Assembly (NCBI RefSeq): GCF_000332095.2
Contig: NZ_KI913950.1
Coordinates: 18,125-82,124 of the forward strand
Source: Leptolyngbya sp. PCC 6406
Lineage (GTDB): Bacteria; Cyanobacteriota; Cyanobacteriia; Phormidesmidales; Phormidesmidaceae
DNA: 64,000 bases
Direction of reading: 5' to 3'
Made by a program: the position numbers and the translations under genes. Under the pieces are notes generated by a model. The model saw nothing but the letters and a program-made list of their open reading frames with translations, was not told the DNA's origin and did no database searches. Below are positions 7,526 through 15,638 of this stretch, one piece after another (the stretch's first letter is position 1; every line of letters begins with the position of its first letter).

Positions 7526-8239
7526 TTAAACTCGCGGACCTGTAGGTTCGCGGTAGACCCCAAAAGCAGCCAGGATACCCAGCAAGAATCCAAACAGATG
7601 CCCCCACCAGGCAATCATCGGATGAGTAGGAAATACTCCCCAAATGAAAGCACTGTAGTTGATCAGAACAAAGACTGAGATAAATAGAGGAATAATTCTT
7701 TTTTCTAACCAGCCAATAAATAAAAGATAGCCAAATAGGGTATACACCACTCCACTCAAGCCATGGGCGCTCTGAGGTCCCAGTAGCCAAGTGGCAAAGC
7801 CGCCCCCTAGCCAACCGATCAAAAAGGTGATCCAGTAATCTTGCCGACTTTTAGCCAGAATTAACCAACTAAAAATCGTGAAGGCGATAGTGTTCCCGAT
7901 TAAATGGGCAAAGTTGGCATGGGAAAAAGCCGAAGTAAAAATGCCTGATATGCCATCAATAGTGCGCGGGTGGACAGGCAAATTCCAGCGCCCTTGAAAA
8001 AAGACTTGATCAATGATTTCCTGGGTCCAGGGAATCGCTAGAATTTGCAAAGGTAATAGCGCATTACCTTTGAATCGCTCTAACCATCCCAATTTTTGAT
8101 TACTGGCAACGGGTTGCTGGTCGTGCCCTTGACGGTCTGGGAGTGACGACTTTGACTCTATATCCGCCATCAATTGTTGCAATTGTCTCTGGACCTCGGC
8201 ATCCTTTGATGACATGAGCGACTCCTGACCTGATGTCAT
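7526..8239 (-). CDS. Rhomboid-family intramembrane serine protease
   Basis: A 237-residue protein from ATG 8239 (MTSGQESLM). A soluble N-terminal region of about 60 residues is followed by about six hydrophobic helices. The rhomboid signatures are present: HANFAHLIGN (residues 107-116) in helix 2, the nucleophile motif GLSG (Ser162) in helix 4 and WWGHLFGFLLG (His214) in helix 6. The protein should cleave transmembrane substrates in the inner membrane; no substrate can be inferred. An upstream TTG at 8269 is a possible alternative start. Neighbouring fragments on both sides indicate a rearranged region. Confidence 0.93.
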   Translation of the reverse strand: MTSGQESLMSSKDAEVQRQLQQLMADIESKSSLPDRQGHDQQPVASNQKLGWLERFKGNALLPLQILAIPWTQEIIDQVFFQGRWNLPVHPRTIDGISGIFTSAFSHANFAHLIGNTIAFTIFSWLILAKSRQDYWITFLIGWLGGGFATWLLGPQSAHGLSGVVYTLFGYLLFIGWLEKRIIPLFISVFVLINYSAFIWGVFPTHPMIAWWGHLFGFLLGILAAFGVYREPTGPRV

Positions 8240-8586
8240 AACCCCATTGCCAACCTCTAACGTACCCAAACTTCCAGATAGATCAACTCTTTTGACATGT
8301 CCTAGAGCAGGCTATCTTGCCTAAATTTGGCAGTAGATGCATTGGGCGTACTGATTCTAAAACACAGCAGCTCATCCAGATTCCTGACACAACTTGGAAG
8401 GTTACAGAGAACCGAGCCCGTTGACGCTGGCTGAGCGGAGTCCTATGCCTTGCAGGCAGGCTGCGCCCTAGCGTTAGCCTTAGCGTAGCCATGCCGGAGG
8501 CTATTGCCCCTTGGGCTATATGCCTTGCGTCTCTGGGCCTTGCGTCTCTGGTAGTATATTTGTTCGATGGTGTGAGCTAGTGCGTG
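8240..8586. other. Intergenic stretch with short tandem and inverted repeats
   Basis: No gene is supported. It contains a tandem of CCTTGCGTCTCTGG (about 8522-8550) and short inverted segments (GCCTTGCAGGCAGGC; GCGTTAGCCTTAGCG). These look like dispersed cyanobacterial repeat debris. Confidence 0.45.
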
Positions 8587-8685
8587 ATGATCTATATCAT
8601 TCGCCAGAGAGCGAAGCCTGAGCAGATGCGTCGGATGCTTGAGGCGCTAGGAATTTACATTGGCAATAAACTGGGACATTCTTAA
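8587..8685 (+). pseudogene. Truncated DUF5674 gene
   Basis: The frame MIYIIRQRAKPEQMRRMLEALGIYI matches, from memory, the conserved N-terminus of cyanobacterial DUF5674 proteins, which continue to about 100 residues. Here the match stops at about 8661 and the frame ends at TAA 8683-8685. The breakpoint coincides with the start of the following gene, which uses another frame. Confidence 0.55.
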
Positions 8686-9025
8686 GGGGCAGTACCTCCA
8701 AGCCAACCAAGCGACTCAGCTTGATAGTTTGGCGCTGAACTTAACGCGCATTCAACTGCTGGCCCACAGTGGCACTGATGAATCGGTAGCCCAACATCTC
8801 ATCAGGGAAAGTCAGTTCTTCATTGAGTGGACAGTGCTGGGTATCAACTTGGAAGCAGATATCGCCTTTGCCAGTGATTTAGTTGACCTGCAACGGTTGC
8901 TCAGTCGATGGAAACTGGGATGGTCTGACCTGTGGAGCCATGAAGCTAAGCGTCAGGAGATGGCGGCGCTGGCTCAGCAGTGGTGCGACCGCATTCACGG
9001 GCGGGGAGAGTTGTTGGCGAGTTAA
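8660..9025 (+). CDS. Hypothetical helical protein, 121 aa
   Basis: A 121-residue, largely alpha-helical protein (QLDSLALNLTRIQLLAHSGTDESVAQHLIRESQFFIEW). It has regularly spaced hydrophobic residues and a C-terminal helix rich in W and A. The start is a TTG at 8660 sitting on the breakpoint with the DUF5674 fragment, so the true N-terminus may have been replaced. Its 3' end overlaps the antisense tail of the large TPR gene by 80 bp, unusual for two intact genes. Family not recognised. Confidence 0.5.
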   Translation: MAINWDILKGQYLQANQATQLDSLALNLTRIQLLAHSGTDESVAQHLIRESQFFIEWTVLGINLEADIAFASDLVDLQRLLSRWKLGWSDLWSHEAKRQEMAALAQQWCDRIHGRGELLAS

Positions 9026-11141
9026 TCGCGATCGCCCGGTCAAAGCAATCTGCCGCCCTCTCCCGGTGACCCATGGCCTGGTGCAGTAGCCCCAGGTACT
9101 TGTAGGCGGCGGCCTCTAGCGATCGCGCCCCCTGTTCTTGAGAGATCCTTAGCCCGGTTTCCAGGCTGGTCAAGGCTTGATCGTATTGCCCTAACTTGGT
9201 CAGGGTCTCCCCCAGGTTAGCCCAGGTCAACCCTTCCCCCCAGCGATCGCCAATTTCCTGGGCGATGGCCAATGCTTGGTGATAATGCTCAACCGCTTCC
9301 TGATACTGGCCTAACTCACTTTGGGCATTGGCCAGGTTCACCAGGGCCGCCTCTTGGCTCCGTTTTTCACCAATCTGGCGGGCGATCGCCAGGTCTTGGC
9401 GGTGGTACTCAATCGCCTGGGCATAGTCTCCCAAGCTGTTGTACAGGTTGCCCAAGCTGCCCAGGGCTGCCCCCTCTCCAGCCCTATCCCCAAGCTGCCG
9501 CACTAGGGCTAAGTTTTGCTGGTGATAGTTGAGGGCGGCTTCATACTGCCCCAATTCTTGATAACCATTACCCAACCCCTGGAGGGCACGGCCTTGGCCG
9601 GGAAGATCGCCTAGGGTCTGGGCCAGGGCTAGGTGCCGTTGATGGTAGTCCAGGGCAGTGCGAAAGTCGCCCTGGGCTTGATAAAAGACACCCAGATAGC
9701 CCAGCCCATGGGCTTCCTGCTGGCGATTGCCCTGCTGTTGGGCCAAGGCCAGCGCCTGCTGCAAATGATCCAGTGCCGCCATCGGTTGTCCCAGGGCGCT
9801 ATAGACATTGCCCAAGGTGCTGAGAATGGCGCTTTCTTGGGGGTGGGGGTGAGCGGGGTCAGCCGCCCCCAACTGCCGGATGATCGTCAGTTGGCGATGC
9901 AGTGCCCCTAGGGCAGCGGTGTAGTCCCCCAAGGCATAGGCCACTACCCCCAGGTTGCCTTCGGCCAAGCCCAGGCCGAGGCGATCGCCGATCTGCTCCG
10001 CCATGGCCCGTTGTTGCTGATAGTAGTCCTGGGCCTGGGGATATTGCCCCAATGCACTACAGACATTGCCCAGGTTGCCCAGGGCATGGAGCAGGCTGTG
10101 GGGATGATCCAGGCTCGCGGCGATCGCTCGGTGCTGCTGGTGATATGCCAAGGCTTGGGGATAGTCCCCCAGGGCAAAGCACACATTGCCCAAGCCCCCC
10201 AGGGCATTGGCTTCGGCGAGGCGATCGCTAATGTCGTGGGCCAGTTGCCGCTGTTGTTCAAAGTATTGGTGGGCGGTGGGATAGTCCCCCAGTTCGTAGC
10301 AGGCGCTGCCCAGACCTGCCAGGGCATTACTTTCGCCGGTGCGATCGCCCAACTGTTGAGCCAAGGTCAGGTGTTGCTGATGACAAGCTTGAGCCTGGGC
10401 ATATTGACCGAGGGAATGGTAGCAACTGCCCAGGTTGCCCAGGGCGGCTCCTTCCATTTCCAGGTCGCCATCGGCACGGGCCAGGGCCAGGTGCTGGCGA
10501 TGGTAGGTCACTGCTTGGGGATAGTTGCCCTGGGCTTCGTAGATGTTGCCCAGACTACCCAGGGCGATGCCTTCACCGGGGCGGAACCCGTTGGCCCTTG
10601 AGATTTCTAGCCATTGCTGTTGCAGGGCGATCGCTTGCTCGTAGTTGCCCTGGACGTAGTGGATTTCCCCCAGGTGGCTGAGAATGGCCCCTTGATCTAC
10701 GGCATCGCCTATGGTTTGCATGATGCTGAGGCTCTGCTCTAGGTAGGTTTGGGCCTGGGCGTAGTCTCCAAGGGTGTGGTAGCTGGCCCCCAGAAATTGC
10801 CGCAGCAGTCCGTTCCATTTGGGGCTGAGGCGATCCAGCAGGGCTTTATAGAGGGTGATTTGGGTGGGGATGTGGCCCCACAGTTTGAGGTGGTAGTGCA
10901 GTTGGGCCTGGGCGGGGGTCTCCAGTTCGGTGTTGATCAAGTGATTAGCCCGTTCCCACTCTTCCAGTTCGCACAGGTGATAAAAGGCTTCTAAGTAGCC
11001 TTTTACCTGGTCTAGATTACTGGCCTCTGGGGGGGGCTGGTAGCGGGTTAGCCAGTTGACTATGGCCTGCCAGTGGGTGCGGCGGGTGCGGGGCTGTACA
11101 TGGCGAATGCGGGCTGGGTCAATGCCGAGGGCGGAGAGCAT
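8946..11141 (-). CDS. Large TPR-repeat protein with about 14 repeats
   Basis: A 731-residue protein from ATG 11141 (MLSALGIDPARIRHVQP); upstream codons are only minisatellite. After an N-terminal helical region of about 130 residues come regular 40-residue TPR repeats of the form LGxxYxxLGDYxQAxxYxQQxLxLAxxxGDRxGExxAL (TPR_12/LGN-like). They form a long superhelical scaffold for protein binding. The last about 27 residues (SPTTLPARECGRTTAEPAPPSPDA) run antisense into the 121-aa gene and differ from the tail preserved at 5144-5209. The C-terminus may therefore have been replaced. No effector domain is fused. Confidence 0.8.
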   Translation of the reverse strand: MLSALGIDPARIRHVQPRTRRTHWQAIVNWLTRYQPPPEASNLDQVKGYLEAFYHLCELEEWERANHLINTELETPAQAQLHYHLKLWGHIPTQITLYKALLDRLSPKWNGLLRQFLGASYHTLGDYAQAQTYLEQSLSIMQTIGDAVDQGAILSHLGEIHYVQGNYEQAIALQQQWLEISRANGFRPGEGIALGSLGNIYEAQGNYPQAVTYHRQHLALARADGDLEMEGAALGNLGSCYHSLGQYAQAQACHQQHLTLAQQLGDRTGESNALAGLGSACYELGDYPTAHQYFEQQRQLAHDISDRLAEANALGGLGNVCFALGDYPQALAYHQQHRAIAASLDHPHSLLHALGNLGNVCSALGQYPQAQDYYQQQRAMAEQIGDRLGLGLAEGNLGVVAYALGDYTAALGALHRQLTIIRQLGAADPAHPHPQESAILSTLGNVYSALGQPMAALDHLQQALALAQQQGNRQQEAHGLGYLGVFYQAQGDFRTALDYHQRHLALAQTLGDLPGQGRALQGLGNGYQELGQYEAALNYHQQNLALVRQLGDRAGEGAALGSLGNLYNSLGDYAQAIEYHRQDLAIARQIGEKRSQEAALVNLANAQSELGQYQEAVEHYHQALAIAQEIGDRWGEGLTWANLGETLTKLGQYDQALTSLETGLRISQEQGARSLEAAAYKYLGLLHQAMGHRERAADCFDRAIAINSPTTLPARECGRTTAEPAPPSPDA

Positions 11142-11275
11142 GGGGGGAAGGGGGAAGGCGGAAGGCAGAAGGCAGAAGGCGGAAGGCGGAAGGCAGAAGG
11201 TGGAAGGCAGAAGGCAGAAGGTGGAAGGCAGAAGGCAGAAGGTGGAAGGCAGAAGGTGGAATCGGGCGGTTGGGG
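11142..11275. repeat. Minisatellite GGAAGGCAGAAGG
   Basis: Tandem irregular copies of a 7-14 bp unit (GGCAGAAGG / GGTGGAAGGCAGAAGG) lie immediately before the start codon of the TPR gene. They resemble the STRR-type repeats of filamentous cyanobacteria. Because they lack stops they artificially extend open frames. The same unit recurs at 12146-12295 and within the RT-Cas1 gene. Confidence 0.85.
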
Positions 11276-11405
11276 ATGGCCGCGATCGCACTTCACACGA
11301 CTGCGACCCTGCGCCGGAATTGAGTTCCCTGGCTCCTAGCCTCTGGCTGGGAGCTTCCGGGGGTGGCTCTGCCGCCTAGAGCCGGAGGCAGAGCCGGGGC
11401 ACCCG
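11264..11405. repeat. Duplicated ~140-bp segment, copy 1
   Basis: From TCGGGCGGTTGGGGATGG to the GGAGGCAGAGCC palindromes this segment is nearly identical to 12298-12446, with a few indels. It carries palindromic cores (GGCTCCTAGCCTCTGGCTGGGAG; GGCTCTGCCGCC...GGAGGCAGAGCC) similar to the REP-like elements at 43.7-46.7 kb. It contains no gene. Confidence 0.75.
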
Positions 11406-11486
11406 TAATAAACGCAAGTTCAGTAAAGCTTGCATTCAGGCGCTTATTCTTCAGGCGCTTATTTGAGCAACCTTTCGACCATAGGG

Positions 11487-12107
11487 TTAAGCGGTTACCA
11501 GCGTATCGAGTTGGGCGGCGCACTGTTGAAAGATGGCGTTGACAGCAGCAAAGAGTTTGTCTAGCTCTTGGATAGTATAGAAGGTGCTATTGAGGGTGAA
11601 TTGCATCCCATCGAGCTTGCCAAATTGCCAGCGATCGCCGTTAGAGGTGATGCCAAAAATGACGATTTCGGTATGTTCATTCATGCGCTGAGCTGCCACC
11701 ATTTCGGCTAGGCATTGGCCCCAGGCGGCATCAAAGTTATCTTGCTTGGCTTCGACTAGAACAAAATAAGGTTGGTCAAAGACAATTTTGCCGAGGGGCG
11801 ATCGTCGCGCCAAAATGTATTCAGGAAAGCCTGACAGGTTGGCATCGCAGTTGAGAAATTGGTGACTCCACAAAATAAATCTGCTGTGGTACTGTTTCCA
11901 AACTTCTTTCAGAACGGGGTAGACCAGATTTTCGCAGATGGCAAACTCAGAGTTGTCCACCACGCCTTCCTGCATGGTGAACTGTAAATCTTGGCGAAAG
12001 GCTTCGGAGACTGAAAAGTCTACTGTGGTGATGAAGTTGGCTTCGGTGTAGGTGATTTGAAATGCTTGGATGGTTTTAGCCAAGCTGGTATAGGCGCTAA
12101 ATGACAT
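11487..12107 (-). CDS. Possible PD-(D/E)XK-fold protein
   Basis: A 206-residue protein. Residues 96-150 read FPEYILARRS...QPYFVLVEAKQDNFDAAWGQCLAEMVAAQ. The E-x-K (EAK) after a hydrophobic strand, followed by a helix with QCLAEM, matches the core of restriction-endonuclease-like proteins of the type I-R N-terminal kind. IVIFGITSNGDRWQFGKLD would be the next strands. A nuclease or nucleic-acid-binding role is inference only. The ATG at 12107 is well placed, since upstream is minisatellite. No partner methylase is adjacent. Confidence 0.6.
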   Translation of the reverse strand: MSFSAYTSLAKTIQAFQITYTEANFITTVDFSVSEAFRQDLQFTMQEGVVDNSEFAICENLVYPVLKEVWKQYHSRFILWSHQFLNCDANLSGFPEYILARRSPLGKIVFDQPYFVLVEAKQDNFDAAWGQCLAEMVAAQRMNEHTEIVIFGITSNGDRWQFGKLDGMQFTLNSTFYTIQELDKLFAAVNAIFQQCAAQLDTLVTA

Positions 12108-12145
12108 GGTGACCTCTGCCGCTATGAGTCATCCTAGCGGAACTA

Positions 12146-12295
12146 AAGGCAGAAGGCAGAAGGATGAAGGATGAAGGATGAAGGATGAAGGCAGAAGGAT
12201 GAAGGCAGAAGGATGAAGGCAGAAGGATGAAGGCAGAAGGCAGAAGGCAGAAGGATGTAGGGCTGTGCCCGTGCGGAGCAGGCAGAAGGCAGAAT
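12146..12295. repeat. Minisatellite AAGGATGAAGGCAG and dispersed unit
   Basis: Irregular tandem copies of AAGGATG and AAGGCAG (12146-12254) are followed by the dispersed unit GATGTAGGGCTGTGCCCGTG (12254-12290), which is also found near 449, 750 and 13244. Non-coding. Confidence 0.8.
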
Positions 12296-12297
12296 CG

Positions 12298-12446
12298 GGC
12301 GGTTGGGGATGGCCGCGATCGCACTTCACGACTGCGACCCTGCGCCGGAATGGAATTGATTTCCCTGGCTCCTAGCCTCTGGCTGGGAGCTTCCGGGGGT
12401 GGCTCTGCCGCCTAGTGCCGGAGGCAGAGCCTCGGCGGCGGGTGCC
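12298..12446. repeat. Duplicated ~140-bp segment, copy 2
   Basis: Near-identical second copy of 11264-11405. Both copies sit directly after a GGCAGAAGG minisatellite, so minisatellite and segment probably moved together. It ends within 20 bp of the DUF5615 stop codon. Confidence 0.75.
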
Positions 12447-12462
12447 CAGGCAACCTTCTTGG

Positions 12463-12780
12463 TCAGATAGAAACTTCTTCGTAGCCACCCGGCTGTACCC
12501 CATCCACCACAGCTTTGATATGGTCTGTTTGCAACTGAATGCGGGGCCAAGAGGTAGAGAGCAAAACGACAATAGCGATTTGGCGATCGGACAGATTCTG
12601 TTGATAGCGGAGATTGCGATCCGTTGTGATCATGACATCGTAGTTTTCCTGCTCAGCAATGGTGAGCAAATCCCCATTGGTAAACTGCGACCAGCCGCGC
12701 TCATAGGCGGTGTCTACCGAGTGCCCTGACAGATGGTGTCGCAATGGCGCTGGCGTCCCTTGGTCAAACAGAATTTTCAT
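12463..12780 (-). CDS. DUF5615 PIN-like toxin
   Basis: A 105-residue protein: MKILFDQGTPAPLRHHLSGHSVDTAYERGW, then NGDLLTIAEQENYDVMITTDRNLRYQQNL. This is the DUF5615 fold, a PIN-like putative ribonuclease, with the acidic residues D6, D (in NYDVMITTD) and D (TTDRN) placed as in PIN active sites. It directly follows the DUF433 gene with a one-base overlap, the common antitoxin-toxin order for this pair in cyanobacteria. The RNA target is unknown. Confidence 0.85.
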   Translation of the reverse strand: MKILFDQGTPAPLRHHLSGHSVDTAYERGWSQFTNGDLLTIAEQENYDVMITTDRNLRYQQNLSDRQIAIVVLLSTSWPRIQLQTDHIKAVVDGVQPGGYEEVSI

Positions 12781-13004
12781 TAGCCAACTGCTTGATTCAA
12801 AGCTGTCATCTCATAATCCAGCAGTGCCTCTACTTGCGCCCGCTGAACCCCTGGAAACCATTCAATGAACTGATCGACCGAAGCGCCGTCCTTCAGGTTT
12901 TCAAAGAATGCTGTCACCGGCACGCGCGTTCCCCGAAACACCCAAGCTCCACTCACGAGATCGGGGTTGCGCTCCAAAATCTTCAATAAAGCCCCATTAT
13001 CCAT
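12780..13004 (-). CDS. DUF433 antitoxin
   Basis: A 74-residue protein with the DUF433 pattern: NPDLVSGAWVFRGTRVPVTAFFENLKDGASVDQFIEWFPGVQRAQVEALLDYE. It has a small winged or HTH-like DNA-binding fold with the conserved GTRVPV motif. As first gene of the DUF433/DUF5615 pair it should neutralise the toxin and repress the operon. It is transcribed toward the toxin and starts 75 bp from the decayed end of CRISPR array 2. Confidence 0.88.
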   Translation of the reverse strand: MDNGALLKILERNPDLVSGAWVFRGTRVPVTAFFENLKDGASVDQFIEWFPGVQRAQVEALLDYEMTALNQAVG

Positions 13005-13079
13005 AGCTGCTAACAGGATGACGACTCGTCTACCACTAATTTAACGCTGAATTTAACTAGAACCACATACGACACAGTT

Positions 13080-13408
13080 GTTTCCGTCCCCTTGCGGGGA
13101 AAGGCAGAAGGTAGAAAAGTCTGCTGGTGGGGTATCGGGGATGCTGCGGTAGCTGATGGCATGAAGAGGCTTTCTGGGAGTGAGTCCCACGTCACGTCAG
13201 ACCTCGGAGGTCTAGTTTTCGCGGGGTAATGGATTTGGGGAAAGGATGTAGGGCTGTGTCCGTGCGGAGCAGGCAGAAGGCAGAAAAGGTGGCTGGTGGA
13301 ATGTTTAGGATGTTGCGACGGTTGAGACAAGTTCCTGAGTGAGAAGGCTTTCAAGTCCTCACCCGAGTCCCATTCATCCTTCATCCTTCTGATTTCTGAT
13401 TTCCCATC
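13080..13408. repeat. Decayed leader-distal end of CRISPR array 2
   Basis: 13080-13099 is the first 20 bases of a repeat and 13219-13235 the last part of one. They are separated by the same ~150-bp unit that lies beside array 1 (GGCAGAAGGTAGAAAAG...GTGGGG...). A 13243-13408 copy ends CCTTCTGATTTCTGATTTCCCATC before the first intact repeat. A half palindrome GACCTCGGAGGTC at 13200-13212 is related to the 33-bp element at 390. Both arrays thus share their far ends as well as their leaders. Confidence 0.7.
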
Positions 13409-14653
13409 GTTTCCGTCCCCTTGCGGGGTAATGGATTTTGAACGAGAACGATGTCGTCACCCCAGTTGGTGATGCATCTTCTGTTTCCGTCCCCTTGCGG
13501 GGTAATGGATTTTGAACCCCTCATGGCAAGCAAGCAGACGACGTTCCGTGGTTTCCGTCCCCTTGCGGGGTAATGGATTTTGAACCTTGCAGGCTATGAG
13601 GGAGAGTACTGAAGCCATAATGTTTCCGTCCCCTTGCGGGGTAATGGATTTTGAACTCGGTGCTGCCAACGCCTACGCTGGGACGCTCTATGGTTTCCGT
13701 CCCCTTGCGGGGTAATGGATTTTGAACTCATATACCACCGGGTGGTACTATGGGGCAGTTGGGTTTCCGTCCCCTTGCGGGGTAATGGATTTTGAACTGG
13801 TCCGGCACAGCTGAGCGCAGCTGCCCAGGCTAGTTTCCGTCCCCTTGCGGGGTAATGGATTTTGAACCGGGGTATTCCCCTCGCCGCTGCTCGCTGCCGC
13901 GTTTCCGTCCCCTTGCGGGGTAATGGATTTTGAACGTTCTGGATCACAGCATCCAGCTTTACGACCATCGCCATGCGTTTCCGTCCCCTTGCGGGGTAAT
14001 GGATTTTGAACAGGGACAGACACCTTCACCCAAGCGGATATCGATCGTTTCCGTCCCCTTGCGGGGTAATGGATTTTGAACCAGATGCAAACCTGCATTG
14101 ATGTGCGAACGCACATTGAGTTTCCGTCCCCTTGCGGGGTAATGGATTTTGAACGTTGGAAGGCAATTATGCTAGACAAGGCATTTCTGGCGTTTCCGTC
14201 CCCTTGCGGGGTAATGGATTTTGAACGATGCTATCCTGGCTGGTAAAGTCGTCGGGAGGTGTCGTTTCCGTCCCCTTGCGGGGTAATGGATTTTGAACTG
14301 AAAAATTTGATGCGTTTCTAAAAACATCTGGAGGTTTCCGTCCCCTTGCGGGGTAATGGATTTTGAACCTGACCAGATGATGGATCCAATGAGATACCAC
14401 GACCCGTTTCCGTCCCCTTGCGGGGTAATGGATTTTGAACGGCTTACGTGGCTCAGGCAGAGCTAGAACAGCTTGTGCAGTTTCCGTCCCCTTGCGGGGT
14501 AATGGATTTTGAACAGGAGGGAGTGCTATTTTACACCGACCTGGCTCTGTTTCCGTCCCCTTGCGGGGTAATGGATTTTGAACCAAGTCCGACTCCAAGC
14601 CCAAGCCCGATCCCAAGCGTTTCCGTCCCCTTGCGGGGTAATGGATTTTGAAC
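13409..14653 (-). CRISPR. CRISPR array 2: 18 repeats, 17 spacers
   Basis: The same 35-bp repeat as array 1. Starts are 13409, 13483, 13551, 13622, 13693, 13763, 13833, 13901, 13977, 14047, 14120, 14192, 14264, 14334, 14406, 14480, 14549 and 14619; all copies appear intact. Spacers are 33-41 bp and differ from those of array 1. Transcription is inferred leftward from the leader at 14654-14850, in the same direction as the adaptation operon. The leader-proximal (newest) spacer 14584-14618 is itself repetitive (CAAGCCCAAGCCCGATCCC). Targets cannot be named without a search. Confidence 0.98.
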
Positions 14654-14850
14654 CCCCGGCTTCTGGAAGCCTTACGGAGCAAGGGTTTCAGAAGCCGTTT
14701 TCGCTAGGGTTCAACGGAAGTCAAAATAATTGCGAATTGCTGTCAATAAACCCCTGTGGAAAACGGCTGAAAGCGTTGCAGGGTAAGCGATTCGCTAGGG
14801 TTGACGAGATAATGCGGTTTTCAAGGATCGGTAGACCCTAGCGAAAGCGC
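14654..14850 (-). promoter_or_regulatory. Leader of CRISPR array 2
   Basis: It aligns with the leader of array 1, sharing the ~29-bp block 14719-14747 (containing TTGACA on the minus strand) and the core GCGGTTTTCAAGGATCGG. The arm TTCGCTAGGG occurs at 14700-14709 and 14791-14800 and inverted (CCCTAGCGAA) at 14836-14845, so 14791-14845 can form a 10-bp hairpin at the place of the 13-bp hairpin in leader 1. A longer imperfect inverted repeat (GCCGTTTT / AAAACGGC) lies in its first half. Confidence 0.75.
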
Positions 14851-14871
14851 TAGCTCTTGGTAGAGAATAAC

Positions 14872-14889
14872 CCCAGAATTGGTTCTGGG
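14872..14889 (-). terminator. Hairpin after the DUF2325 gene
   Basis: CCCAGAA, four-base loop, TTCTGGG, 13 bp beyond the DUF2325 stop codon. It lacks a clear T-run, so it is only a possible terminator or RNA-end stabiliser separating the adaptation operon from the array leader. Confidence 0.4.
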
Positions 14890-14902
14890 TGACAAAAACG
14901 AA

Positions 14903-15634
14903 TTATTTCTCCATATTTTGGCGATTCACATGGTAGAGGATGTCGCGCAGGACACCGCTTTTGCCGTGGCAGTTCAGCAAAACGACTTCTCCCTTGAGAG
15001 ATCCGGAGGCTTGTAAGCCATAGATGGCATGGGTGAGTGGGTGGCTCATATAGTCTGCAATGATCACGATCAGGTCGCAGCGGCTAAGTTTTTTCTTGAG
15101 TTTGTGCTTGCGGATGCTGGCCTCATGTAAAGGGGGAATGGTGACCCAGTGCTTGAGGCCGTAATGGGTGGTGAGGGCTTCAATCACACCGCGTCGGGTG
15201 GCGGGGTGGCCCCCCACTAGGCCCAACACCAGCATCGATAAATCGGGGAGTGGGGCTGTGGGAATAGCCTCAGTTGGGGGTAGGAGGGTCGTAGTCTGGG
15301 GCTGTTGCTGGTCAGTATGGGTTTGGGTGATGTATCCCAACAACTCCTGGACTTGCTGCTCTAGTTCCCACACCTGGAGTTGGAGGTCGTCCCGTTCATC
15401 CTCCGCCTGTTTTTTCAGGGTGGTTAGCCCCCGTATTTCCAGATGGGTCAGACGTTGGTTTTCTGTCGCTTTTTGTTGCATCAGGTTTTGCTCAGCCTGC
15501 AAGGTCGAGAGATGCTTCATCAGGCGACGCTTGTCACGGCGATCTTGCCCTGAGAGGCTACGGATCAGGCATTGAAGGGATGCTTGTAATGCCCAAAAGC
15601 CTTGGCTGAGCCAGGTTAGGAGCGGTTTTAGCAT
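14903..15634 (-). CDS. Coiled-coil DUF2325 protein, CRISPR-adaptation neighbour
   Basis: A 243-residue protein. A short hydrophobic N-terminus (LTWLSQGFWALQASLQCLI) is followed by a long coiled coil (about residues 35-115: HLSTLQAEQNLMQQKATENQRL...DDLQLQVWELEQQVQELL) and a Pro/Thr linker. The C-terminal DUF2325 domain (about 135-243: LVLGLVGGHPATRRGVIEAL, DLIVIIADYMSHPLTHAIY, EVVLLNCHGKSGVLRDILYHV) is a small Rossmann-like fold. It is the last gene of the adaptation operon, five bases after the four-helix protein, so it is probably co-expressed. Its biochemical function is not known to me; a role in adaptation is inference from position. Confidence 0.8.
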   Translation of the reverse strand: MLKPLLTWLSQGFWALQASLQCLIRSLSGQDRRDKRRLMKHLSTLQAEQNLMQQKATENQRLTHLEIRGLTTLKKQAEDERDDLQLQVWELEQQVQELLGYITQTHTDQQQPQTTTLLPPTEAIPTAPLPDLSMLVLGLVGGHPATRRGVIEALTTHYGLKHWVTIPPLHEASIRKHKLKKKLSRCDLIVIIADYMSHPLTHAIYGLQASGSLKGEVVLLNCHGKSGVLRDILYHVNRQNMEK

Positions 15635-15638
15635 GGGG

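Noticed and set aside
9902-10601. Long + strand frames inside the TPR gene
   Set aside because: They arise from the regular GC-rich TPR repeats of the real gene on the minus strand.
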